Part shown: positions 1-11,700 of the stretch, piece by piece
Layout of the letters: each line of letters begins with the position of its first letter
Position numbering within the stretch: the stretch's first letter is position 1
DNA from: Nipponacmea schrenckii
Taxonomy: Eukaryota > Mollusca > Gastropoda > Lottiidae
Direction: 5' to 3'
DNA: 64,000 bases
Assembly (NCBI GenBank): GCA_030562195.1
Contig: JAUJPP010000007.1
Span: 15,559,769 to 15,623,768 of the forward strand
Notes under the pieces: model-generated
Seen by the model: only the letters and a program-made list of their open reading frames with translations
Told to the model about the DNA's origin: nothing
Database searches by the model: none
Position numbers and translations under genes: made by a program

Positions 1-248
1 TGCTAAATATTAGAGTGAAGTTACTTAGTAGTATATCCATAATAGTGGATAATAGTGTAATCAAAACTATCAAATTTCGTGGACATCTTTCCAAATAAGA
101 GCAATCGTTTTGGAGCAAAAACAATCATTTAAAGCCAGGTTTACATTGTTCAAGTTTACTTTACAAATACTAAAATCAGTAATGTTTGGTTGTGATCAGA
201 ACATCTTATTAATATAAAATTACATTAATATGCTGGTTATAAACTTAC

Positions 249-329
249 CAATCAGCTCCCCATTTTTAACCGAATATTCTTCTGAAAGCTCTGTACCATC
301 ACTAAATGTGTAATGTATTTTTCTTCTTC
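249..329 (-). CDS. DPCD: DPCD coding exon 2
   Basis: 81 nt: two bases, 26 codons and one base. It encodes RRKIHYTFSDG...EEYSVKNGELI. The acceptor has a T/A-rich tract and TTTAAG; the donor is a consensus GTAAGT at 248-243. It is too short to appear as a long ORF and is supported by phase and family match. Confidence 0.87.
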
Positions 330-1022
330 CTTAAATTAAAAAAAATTATCTTATTCATAATTTGAGGGACAAAAACTATGTAAAAAAAAAAAGTTAACAA
401 TGCTACAAGAACATCATTGAATGGTTGAAAGTTTACTTCTATACTGTATTCACTTTTGGATACGAAAAAATTATATCTGACAAGATTTGTGCCCCTTTTT
501 GGATCAAATTACTTCGGTGGTTTATCCTATTGGAGAGTTCAGAACAGCTTTCGTTTGTTCCAATTCTTCCCTCAATCGAAGGGTATGCTATGATTAGGCC
601 ATTTAGGGTATAGTTTGCAGATTACAGTGAATAAAGTAAAACACACAGCTACAACTACAAGCCAAAGTCAAAGAGATAGTAAAATAGGGAACAGTCACAA
701 TTTAATTATGAAAGCGATAAAACACACAATTGTTATTGTTGGAAATTTAGAATAAGTGAAATTTTTAACCCTAGCTAAGCAGCCTACGCTTTACCACGTT
801 AAGTTTACATTATTTCACTTTCTGCGAAGCACTATCATTTACCAAAATGTCCCTTATTTTTAACAGAAATAAATAGACATAACCATCGATGAATCGTAAG
901 TATAACAAACAACATTGTAGGTAACATAAATATATATGAAAATAAAACAAAAGAATACTACCATCTTGAATAATGCAAGTTTTCTGTGATTTCTTCAACT
1001 TTTCAAGCCAAGGAGACGCCAT
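249..1022 (-). CDS. DPCD: DPCD homologue, 5' part of gene (partial)
   Basis: Two coding exons (1022-962 and 329-249) join in phase to give 47 residues beginning MASPWLEKLKKSQKT, then IIQDGRRKIHYTFSDG and a segment ending in KNGELI. This matches the N-terminus of the animal DPCD protein, where a WLExL...QKT...QDGRRK.HY..F.DG..MAEEY pattern is characteristic. DPCD is a small, roughly 200-residue protein linked to motile cilia and reported with the R2TP/RUVBL chaperone system. The start is the first ATG of the exon and aligns with the known start. The donor at 961 reads GTAGTA and the donor at 248 reads GTAAGT; the acceptor before 329 is TTTAATTTAAG. The remaining exons lie left of the window. 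The gene is divergent from the FAM53 gene. Identification is from remembered family sequence, but the match is specific. Confidence 0.88.
962..1022 (-). CDS. DPCD: DPCD coding exon 1
   Basis: 61 nt: ATG plus 19 codons and one base, ending ...IIQD + G. The phase-1 donor GTAGTA joins to GA of the next exon to make the Gly of the QDGRRK motif. There is no intact reading frame upstream, so ATG at 1022 is the natural start. Confidence 0.88.
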
Positions 1023-3889
1023 GTTGTTTATTAGCTACGGAAGTATATTAAAATAATCTTCACGATTAAAGAGCTACTACCATTCGCATTTCTTCGTATT
1101 TTCCGCTTACAGAAAATAACTCTACTAGCTTAAAACCCGACGTTCCTTCTTTCATATATATTTCAATATGGTAAGAAACTGAACCATAGTTAATGTATTG
1201 TATTTTACTGACATAAATTGGTAAAACAACAATTGTTATCCTAGATAGAGACTTATTTCTCATTGACATTTTGACATTTTGATGTTTCGTTTGATTTTTT
1301 TCCATACAGAGTTGTTTCCCTTTGACCACAAATGTTTTATCTAGGCTAACCAGAGCCTATATATAAACAGAGCCTGTATAAATCATTAAATCATATGGTT
1401 TATATAGGCTTTGGGTTAACTATTCCATTTTGTGATTAGTGGCTTAATTAGACATGTATTTTTAGTTAAATTGCAGTAACCACAAACGTTGGATAGAACA
1501 TTGGAATGGTGCAAATCGATGCTGTAGCATTGATGCATATAACAACAATTAGAAAACCTCTCTACAATCCCTTTAAGAAATCTAGAAATTACGAATTAGA
1601 TTGAGCCTTGTTAGAGTCTAGGCTAAATGAAACACGAGCCAAAATATTACGAATGGTGCAATTTATGTAATCCTCTAATCCTACTCGAACCAGCGGATAA
1701 GAACTTAAGAAGAAAGTTTGTGTTTGTATCATTATTCTGCTCAAAACGACTCAAATTAAAAAAAAAGAAGTGAGCATGGGAACTGTCTATAAACTATATA
1801 ATAGAAGTGGAGTGGAGCCCCGCGTATTCAAGTAGCTCCCACGGGGAGACCCCTCTGTAAATCAACTATATATAAATAGAAAACCTCCGGTCTGTAATTG
1901 CAGTCAATTATATATTGCTGACTGTTTAATTTGATTAGAATGTTCATTAAAAATAATCTAAGTATCGTACCCTCAATTAAGGCGGGGGCCCGTGGACTCT
2001 TTCGTCCCTCAATAAGTTTAGTAATTTTGATATTTGCATCAAACAGTTTAGTTGCGCTCTATTTTTTATGCCAGACTTGAACTATAGCTTAGGCGCCATA
2101 GTCTTATGAATTTGTCTTTTGGTTTATTAATGTCGATCGATGGTAACATTTTTATATGGAAATATGATTAAAGAGGAAAATTTTCATATGTGGACGATTT
2201 CCACAGGAAGCTTCTCAGTTGGTATAAATAAATGTATAAGTGTAGGCCTATATGAAGTAAAATCGCCAAACTCTCTTGCCATGCCAAGACAAGGCAAATG
2301 CAGTGTAATTAACAATTTAAATAGGGGGTTCTTAGTTTTAAAATTTCAGAAAATACTAAATTCTGAGCTCAGAGATAGCCTTGTTAGCTTCAAAGTTGAA
2401 GGCGAAAAGTTTTTTCGGCAAAAAAGTGCGCACTGAGATTAGGCCTATATTTTGAGAGACGAACAGAAAATATTGAAATTGATCAAAATTAAAGATTTTT
2501 TAGAATGACAGAAAGCCATAAGAGTAATAGAAAATTGAGCGAATATTTTTTTTAATTCTCCGCTATCAAGGCTTATTGAACATTGATTGAATAAAGCCGC
2601 CAAAGCTTTCACTGCTAACATTCGATTGGTTGCTCCACCGGAAGATAGAAGACGATTCTGAGCAAATCTACTGAATGAAATTGTGGAAAAGGTAGTGAAA
2701 AGTGGCCCGAATTTGGTGTTTTAGGGGCCTGCTTTCTTCATTATTTTAGCGAGAGTAAGTAGAATGACACTACATTTATCATATTCAGGCTATAAATTTG
2801 TATAAATCGCCATTTTAATGCCAAATTGGCCTATTCTATGACGGCCTATAGCTTACTATATTATACTGCTAAAATAAAGTAGAACAAAAAACCGCAGTGT
2901 ACTGAGTTCTGCTTTGATTCTATTTTTAGAACACCGGTATATGTCACAACTGCAGACTGCAATGATTGGTATTAATGTATAAAAACAATCTTTATTTAAT
3001 TTTAAGATGTCAATATTACAAGTAAATAATATTGGAATTATGTTTGTTGATTACCTTATTATTCAATAATGAATTTTATTACCAATTAGTCTTTCCTAAA
3101 ATATAATGTTACTGTTAGGTAGGCCTAATGGATCTATACTGCTTAACCAATAATGAGTTTTAAATTCTGTATGTGGGTGTAAAATTGTAAGGCTGAATTA
3201 AGGATATAATTTAGAATATAGGCTACCATTTCATGAAGTTTCTTGTCATTTGATCCAGCGTAATTTCAGATGCAATTGAAGATATTCCGATGGAAAAGAT
3301 GCCAATTTAGAGATTTGGTAATGCTGTGCAGTGCACTTTGTGGAAAATTAAGTACCAAGTACTAATTCAACTACTTAAATAAGCCTTGTTCTAATACGCC
3401 CACATTATTTAAATTCTTATACGCCCACATTATAAGTGTTATTTGGTTATTGCCCTTGACTTATTTTAAACGCATCAAAATTAGCTTGTGAACATGAAAG
3501 AGTCTACAGTTTTCGTCTGATTTGAATGAAATTTGGTGTGATCATATATATTAATGAGATCTTGGATTAGGCCGAAATAATATTGGAGTTTCAACCTGAG
3601 TTTAAACAGAATTATGCTCAAAAGTGGGCATATCTTGCTAGGCAACCACCTCTTAAAAACCTTGTGTGGGATTATTTACATGCACAGCCTCAACTTATAA
3701 TAGGATTTTGCTTATTATCCTGTCTTTACAAGGCATTAGCTTGCCATTAATATCAAGTGGTCTCTCTTTGATTCTAAATGCTTATAACTTATGAGTTTTG
3801 TGTTTGTCGTCTGCGAAAGAACTGGCTATTAATCTGTACTCGATACTACTGGTGCAGAGTGGTCGGAAATATTAAACATGGTAGATTTT
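1023..3889. other. Intergenic DNA between divergent DPCD and FAM53
   Basis: No convincing coding exon seen. The DPCD promoter, and probably an undetected FAM53 first (non-coding) exon, should lie here or further right. From about 3395 to 3660 there is a degenerate copy of the 'TATACGCCCACAT' repeat, with two copies of ATACGCCCACATTAT at 3396 and 3420. Short ORFs at 1066-1329 (minus) and 2140-2436 (plus) have no recognisable protein features. Confidence 0.5.
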
Positions 3890-3937
3890 CTCCAATACAC
3901 ACCTAAAATCACAGTGTTGTGTCAACTTCTCTCGAGA

Positions 3938-4220
3938 CAGGCGGTGGTTTGCTCGATAACCTGAGGGGTCTAGGGTTCAATCTTAACAGCCCAGTTTCCC
4001 CTTGTCAATGATGCAGGTCAATGAGGAGGGACTGACATGTGTCTTGTCGTTTGGATGGGACAGTAAACCCTTGTGCTATAGACTGTGCACTTTAGAGATC
4101 CCTTGACAGTTGGAAATTGCAAGAACAGTCCAGTCGAAATTTCCCTCATTGCACACTGCATGGTGTTGCCCAGCTTCATAAGGTGCAGAACAGTAGGATA
4201 TAAAACTCCATTCATTTCAT
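3938..4220 (+). mobile_element. tRNA-derived SINE, family A, near full length
   Basis: The head is tRNA-like: GGTGGTTTGCTCGATAACC resembles an A box and GGGTTCAATCTTAAC a B box. The body continues with TGATGCAGGTCAATGAGG, the conserved stretch CATTGCACACTGCATGGTG, and a tail AGGATATAAAACTCCATTC. Related copies lie near 9785, 43008, 46330, 53650, 61805 and 63460. The head plus shared body and tail is the normal layout of a Pol III SINE. Confidence 0.7.
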
Positions 4221-4909
4221 TTCGAAATCAAAGTTCAAAGGCATAAAAGCAAACTAAACTTTGTCAATTTTAGGATTTAGTATAGAAGCCATTCCAAATA
4301 TTCAAATTCTGACGGTAATATTAATTCTACTTCAAGCCCATGTGAGACATACATTCAATACCTTTGAAAAAGTACTCTTTTTGCTTATAATTTAACCTTG
4401 ACCTAACATAATAGTGTATTAAATAGACTGCAAAACTGAACAGTAGAATAAATAAATATAATGATATAGAATTTTTTCTTAAGTATGCCCTTTTAGACCT
4501 AGGCTAAACATCATGAATAATGCATTTATTGATGTTTTATACTACTCACAGTTTGTTTTGGCCATTATTAAAGGTAATAATAGTGGATCAATTGATAATC
4601 TTGGTCAATATTTCACAGTTGTTAAGTTTGTGAGACTGTTAAATGTTTTTATAGCAAGGAATATATATACACCCAGCTTCTTAAAAAAACGTAAGTAGGG
4701 AGCAATTAATCAGAAAACATTATATTATTTTAATGATAAATTATTTATATTGACTATGGCTTATTTTCTCTGGTTTAAATTTGAATTGGAAGGACTTTTC
4801 CTTGGCTATTTCATACATACACTTCTCTTTCTCTATCATTGTTTAGAATAAAGGTCTGGTATTCCAGTGAATAAACTAAAACCTGATCTTATTTGGATTT
4901 GTAGCTTTC

Positions 4910-6726
4910 TTTTCTTCCTATTCTCATCCTCATTCTGTTTTTATTCTCATTCTTCCTAATAATTCTCATTCTGTTTTTATTCTCATTCTGTTCTTATTCT
5001 CATTCTATTCTTATTCTCATTCTGTTCTTATTCTGTTCTTATTCTCATTCTCTTCCTATTCTCATTCTCTTCTTATTCTCATTCTTCGTATTCTCATGTT
5101 GTTCTTATTCTCATTCTCTTCTTATTCTCATGTTGTTCTTATTCTCATTCTGTTCCTTTTCTCATTCTGTTCGTCTTCTCATTCTTCCTATTCTCATTCT
5201 GTTCTTATTCTCATGTTGTTCTTATTCTCATTCGTCCTATTCTCATTCTGTTTTATTCTCATTTTTCCTATTCTCATTCTTCCCATTCTCATTTTGTTCC
5301 TATTCTCATTCTGTGCTTATTCTCATTCTGTGCTTATTCTCATTCTGTTTTATTCTCATTGTCTCCCTATTCTCTTTCTCTCCTATTCTCTTTCTCTTCT
5401 TATTCTCATTCTGTTCCTATTCCCATTCTGTTCTTATTCTCATTTTTCCTATTCCCATTCTGTTCTTATTCTCATTTTTCCTATTCTCATTCTGTTCTTA
5501 TTCTCATTCTTTCCTATTCTCATTCTGTTCTTATTCTCATCCTGTTCTTATTCTCATTCTGTTCTTATTCCCATTCTGTTCTTATTCTCATTCGTCCTTT
5601 TCTCATTCTCTTCTTATTCTCGTCCTGTTCTTATTCTCACTCTGTTCTTATTCTCATTCTTCCTATTCTCATTCTGTTCCTATTCTCATTCTGTGCTTAT
5701 ACTCATTTTGTTCTTTTTCTCATTCTGTTCTTATTCTCATTCTGTTCTTATTTTTTCATTCTGTGTTTATTCTCATTCTGTTCTCATTCTCATTCTTCCT
5801 ATTCTCATTCTGTTCTTATTCTCATTCTGTTCTTATTTTTATTCTGTTTTATTCTCATTCTGTTCTCATTCTCATTCTTCCTATTCTCATTCTGTCTTAT
5901 TCTCATTTTGTTCCTTATTCTCATTCTCTTCTTATTCTCATTCTGTTCTCATTCTCATTCTTCCTATTCTCATTCTGTTTTTATTCTGTTCCTATTCTCA
6001 TTCTGTTTTATTCTCATTCTTCCTATTCTCATTATGTTCCTATTCTCCTTCTGTTCTTAGTCTCATTCTGTGCCTATTCTCATTCTGTTCTTATTCTCAT
6101 TCTGTTCTTATTCTCATTCTGTTCTTATTCTCATTCTGTTCTTATTCTCATTCTGTTCTATTCTCATTCTGTTCTTATTCTCATTCTGTTCTTATTCTCA
6201 TTCTGTGCCTATTCTCATTCTGCTGTTATTCTCATTCTGTTGTTATTCTCATTCTGTTCTTATTCTCATTCTGTTCTTATTCTCATTCTGTTCTTATTTT
6301 TATTCTGTGTTATTCTCATTCTGTTCTTTATTCTCATTCTGTTCTTATTCTCATTCTGTGTCTCTATTCTCATTCTGTTCTTATTCTCATTCTGTTCTTA
6401 TTCTCATTCTGTTCTTATTTTTATTCTGTGTTTATTCTCATTCTGTTCTCATTCTAATTCTCATTCTTCCTATTCTCATTCTGTACTCATTCTCATTCTG
6501 TTCTTTTCTCATTCTTTCTTATTCTCATTCTTTCTTATTCTCATTCTTTCTTATTCTCATTCTGTTCTCTATTCTCATTCTGTTCTTATTCTTTCCTATT
6601 CTCATTCTGTTTTATTCTCATTCTTTTATTCTCATTCTGTTCCTTATTCTCATTCTGTTGTTATTCTCATTCTTCTTATTCTCATTCTGTTCTTTTATTC
6701 TCATTCTGTTCTTATTCTCATTCTGG
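4910..6726. repeat. 17-bp minisatellite array, about 1.8 kb
   Basis: About a hundred copies of a unit close to TTCTTATTCTCATTCTG, with many single-base and deletion variants. One strand is almost pure pyrimidine. The unit is not a multiple of three and lacks stop codons on the plus strand, so three overlapping frames stay open for hundreds of codons and all give the same low-complexity peptide (SYSHSVLILILFLFSFC). I do not regard those frames as genes. Confidence 0.97.
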
Positions 6727-8443
6727 TCCCTAAGAAAGTGAAAATGGTGCAAATTGATTGATCTGTGTCCCTGGTACATATAAATATGTCTTTACAATCC
6801 TTATTCCTACAACTCCTTAGGTATATATGATTTATATGTTGATTTCATAGGTTATTATACCTGATTTTAACATTGACTGCAATAGTTTCTATCCTTGTAT
6901 CACTGTATGAAGTGATTGAAATGATTGTACACCAACAAATACAGCTCATCAAATACCTCTGGCATTAACTTTGTGTTGAGGCCTCAACATGCTGCAGTTT
7001 TATTCTTTCTTTGTTGTTGACAATTTGATCAAATCTTGCAGTAACGTGATAAAGGCAACAGTTTAATTTTTATTAAATTTTTGATTGATTTTTTCGAATC
7101 TGAGCACATCATTTAAATATTTAATATCCCTCTATTCAATAAAAATATAGATAGTGGGTATTTGGGCGTAGTTTGATATGGCAACTAATTCTCTTGTCTA
7201 ACAATTCATTTTTCTTACAAGATTATTATAATGTTGCAAAACCACTGACTGGCTAGAATATTGAACCAACCGGCTTTACATGTCAGTCTTATAAACACTC
7301 TACATTAAATACTATACTAGGACTAGTATAACTACAGTGTTAATAGGCCTCCAATACTTGGACACCAGCCAAATACCTAAGTTCCTTTTCAATTTGGACT
7401 AGAAATAGTTGATTTCAACAAGTTGTAAGTTATTATAGACTGTATAGGTTATTGATCAGCTCTACAGGTTGATGAGAGCTGATCGAATATTCTCCTCTTC
7501 ACTCCTGACAAGTGAATTCAAAGTTACTTATATACTAGATACAGATTCTTTATGGCATCAGGATAGACAGGTACTTTTGATTCATTAAAATACTAAACCT
7601 GTGAAATCTCTTTAAACATTGATGCCATGTTGTTAGGTAAGTGCCAAGTTGGTAAGTACCAGTGCAGAGTGGTGTTAGGTGTTTTTGTAGACAGTACTGG
7701 TACAGTGTTTTAGAAATTGGACTTCAAAGAGATAGTCATCTATAAATAAATACAGGATTTTTATCAAAATTAAAATCTGACATCAAGCTAGTATGGAAAT
7801 TGTCTAGAATCATTGATTCTGATTGATATCTGTGTGTCTGGATAATTGAGATCAGGTTTATTTGTGATCACATAGAATACAGGTAGATCATCACAACTCA
7901 AATCCAATATCCAGTCTGAAGATTTCTTGTCTGATATATCTTTATATTAAGTTTAAATATAGTCATCTTAAACGAACAGGTATGCCATTAGTCTCAGAGT
8001 CTATAGAATATTATTATGTACAAAATGAATGTGGATGTTTTTGACTGCATTTTAATCTGTTTTCCTATCAGTCAGACTCTTGGTCCATCCTAAAACAATA
8101 CAAAACAGCCTACAGTTTTCGAGTGATTTTGGTAAAACTAGGTTTGTATGATCGAATTATTGACTTATCAGACAAGCTTCAATCAAACAATGTCTTTGAG
8201 TTAATGCTCTTGACTGGTAAATACCATCAAAATCTGTTTCTATAAACAACATGAAAGGTACAGTTTTCGAGGTTTTGAAACTTGCAAGGTATGATAATTG
8301 GAATGTGGACGAGTCTGAATCAGACAAGTTTTTAAACAACTGTTTTAGAGTTATAGCCCATGACTTCATGAGATATTTTCATTAATTTTGACATACCTAG
8401 TCAAACCTAGTATACATGATATCTGTTATTTTTTTATTTTTAG
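6727..8443. other. Non-coding DNA upstream of the FAM53 coding start
   Basis: No coding exon recognised. Around 8095-8350 there is a diverged copy of the 'TATACGCCCACAT' repeat body (TACAGTTTTCGAGTGATTTT and TTTTAGAGTTATAGCCCATG). The rest is AT-rich single-copy-looking sequence. Confidence 0.45.
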
Positions 8444-8737
8444 GTTGATGTAATGAAAATGGCCATTTTAACCAACAGAAATGAGTTCATTTGGCACTGC
8501 TAAATGAGAGAGTTGGTTGTCAGAGACGGTGCAGAAGATGGCAAACTACATCAAGATGGCCACAAATTAATCTTCTCATCACCATATTTGAGTTATTGGT
8601 TATATTGTAAGTGGACGGCACCATTATTGTGTGTCATGAGTGTTGTGGCTTTAATCACAGAAAAACTTCAGAAACAGAGTCTTGATGAATGTGCACCAAC
8701 TTCATCTACAACCACCACTTCAACAGTTAATATACCA
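8444..8737 (+). CDS. FAM53: FAM53 first coding exon (5' UTR 8444-8635, CDS from ATG 8636)
   Basis: The acceptor TTTTTTTATTTTTAG ends at 8443 and the donor is GTAAGT at 8738. The ATG at 8636 is chosen because it gives MSVVALITEKLQKQSLDE, aligning with the M.TLITE.LQ.Q.LD start of the family. An in-frame ATG at 8504 would add 44 residues with no family counterpart and is treated as 5' UTR. 34 coding residues; the Thr/Ser-rich end is not conserved. Confidence 0.8.
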
Positions 8738-11700
8738 GTAAGTATCAAACATTGTCTTGATCCATTCACCAATCTTTGGCACGAATCTGAACATCATTGT
8801 GTATTCTTTGGCCAGCCTCTTCATTTACAGCATTTTATAATGACTTTTTAATGATAAATGAAATGAATGGAATTTTACATTCCAGTTTTCAAATGATGAT
8901 ACTATTGCCTCCCAAATAAAGTCTCTAGTTTCAAACCCTTTGGAAATACTACTGAAACAAATGGCTTATTGCAACTAAAATGTGTAACCAAATATTAGAA
9001 TATTGATAAAAGATAATTTTCATTAGTCATAATGATATGGCAATATATTGGTAGTTTTAAAGTAATACTTCCCATTAGAATGAACATAAAATTTAAACCC
9101 TTAAACTTGATCAATAAGTAGAGATGAGGTCCAGTGATGTGACCCTACTAATAAAATTCATTGATGCCCTTCAGTGCCATGGACTTAAGTTGATGGATCC
9201 AGTCCAATACCAAAGTGGATATAAATAGGATATAAATAGAAGGAATGCGGCCCAGTAGCAACAGTGTCTCTGAAGAGTACAACTTGTACGAAACGCGTCT
9301 GAGCGAAACAAGGATTCTCTAAACAGAAAGAATCCTTAACTCTTTAATTTTTTGATCAATAAGTAATTTATTCTTCAGTCAGGTGCCATGACTGTAAAAT
9401 ATAACTATAATATGAACAATATATCTATTAAACTTAAGTAATTATTGAAAAAGCCCCAAATGTATGTATTCTTTAATGGATTATTACTTAAATTTATTGA
9501 ATCTTTAATTATAATGGGATTCTGTCTTTTATTTTTTTTTACATCAGATAAAACCACTGATGAACAGAGACTCATTTTGACCAAGTTAAAAGAAATTTCT
9601 TGGTCATCCTAATTTGTCTCTTTAAGGTAATTTATCATTGACCATGTGTTTATCACAAAGGAAAGAGTTAGATAAAAGAAATTGAATACTTTTGTTCCTG
9701 TGATACATAAAATAGAACTTGATGGTGCATTAAAAATTGATAACATGATTAGTTCTGCTTGATTGCAGGCCATCTTTTCTCTAATACAGGTCACTGAGGC
9801 CCTGTGTGCTATGGACTGTGATCATAACAGATCCCCTGACAGATGAAATCCCAAAAAGAGTAGGCCAATGCTGCTGCTCTGGCATAATTTCTCTCATTAC
9901 ACCCAGCAAGGTGTTGCCTGTCTCCGTAAGGTGAAGGAGAGTAGAACAAACTCGATTCATGTGCCCCCATATCAGTTATTTAGTGAACTTTCAGAGACAT
10001 ATTTCTCTACAAATTGGTGGTATTTTGCTAAAAATTTGCTCACACCAAAAAAACATGACAAACTTTAAAAGTTTACAGGAACTTAAAATTTTAAGATTTT
10101 TTTAGTTCAGACTTACAAATATATTAAGAGTCACATTAAAAAAAAACTTTCGATCTACAAAAATACCATAATGCTTCTTTAAGAATTAACTAAAAATTTA
10201 ACAAATGAATGAATGAATGAAGATGTGGATGAAAGATTGATAAAAGCAACTAAGGATAGTATTTCTTAAGAATCCATTGAAATTATAACACGGACATCAA
10301 TTCAAATAAATGAATAGTTATTTCTAAGTCTGAACAGATTCAAAGACATTTTTAATTTATCACTTAAAGTAGGTCCCCCAGACAGATAATCACCATCAAG
10401 AGCAAATAACAGTTTCTAATTATTTCAGTCTAACCCTCCCCCTTGACATTGTCTTATTAAACTGTATTAAACTAAACCCACTACACTTCGTTTTGTTGGC
10501 GTGGAAATGAAAACAAAGCGTCTATTACAAGTGATTTAATTTGAACAAAATTTAGTTTACTAATAAGTAATTCCTTCACAGCCTCCTAGGTATAACAAAT
10601 GGTGATGTGGATTTGACACAAAGATCACCATTGGCTCAACATCAGTGAATATCACCAATGATGAGTTGATATAAAAGTAGATGATTCATGAAAAAAATAC
10701 ATTCTTCATTCAAAAAGTTGAAATACAAAAAATAGCAAAACCTTTACATTGTGGTTTCAACCAGTGTGGTTCTTAAAGGGATACTGCATCTTAGAAAGGA
10801 TAAAAATTTAAGTTCTCGAATGATTGATATGAGTATATTATATTGATCAGTGAACTTACCTGGTGTCATAAAATAATATAAACTGTAAAATCTGAAAAAC
10901 TCGGTAATTATTGAAAAACTTGTTAAGTGTTTTTCAATAATCAATTTTACAAGCTTTTTGGATTTGTCACATTATATAAGGATTCTGTTATTTTTTGGCA
11001 GCAGGTGTATCTACTGATAAATATAGGCTCTTATTGGCCTATTTTGAAATTTTATGTTCATTCTGAGATACAGTATTCCTTTAAGTGGTGTATAGCTTTT
11101 AAGCTAATCAACAGATAATTAAAGGACTGTATCCCCTATCACTTAATGTTATTGATCATGTATAGATATCAATATAATGATTGATTGAAATTATTTAATT
11201 TACCTATTAAACTCAAGTTGCTATAGGATAAATGATTATACATCTAATTATTAACCATGTAGTAGAGATGTTCTATATAATTATATTAGTTTATACATAC
11301 CTTACAATCCAAATCATTTGATAAGCCTCCCTGAGGAAGTGACCTATATTTTTCTTATGGAAAAAAGCAACAGATTTCAATTATGTTCAATAATTCAGGG
11401 ACCTGTTAACCATTTTCAGGGGTTTGATTTGCTTCTTAAATACAGTGAAACCTGGCTATAACGAATCATACGGGACCGAACGAATAAGTTTGTTATAGCC
11501 GAAATTTGTTATATCATTTTCTATGTCCGCCATCTTGGATAAAGTCAAAATTACCCATACCATCCCAAAGAAAAGGAACGATCGCAGTTTTAAACAGTTA
11601 TTACTGGTTTTTCGGTATAGGCATGTTCGTTATAAGTGAGGACCACTGTATATGTAAATAGTCCTCAGAAGTAATTGAAATATAGAAATACTGCACAATT

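Noticed and set aside
1066..1329. 87-codon minus ORF upstream of DPCD
   Set aside because: No recognisable motif or splice support; lies in the presumed DPCD promoter area.
5096..6761. Open frames of 233-543 codons with LILILFLFSF repeats
   Set aside because: They are three readings of one 17-bp minisatellite and give the same peptide in every frame; no start context or domain supports them.
8504..8635. N-terminal extension of FAM53 from ATG 8504
   Set aside because: In frame, but the added residues have no family counterpart and the ATG at 8636 fits the conserved start.
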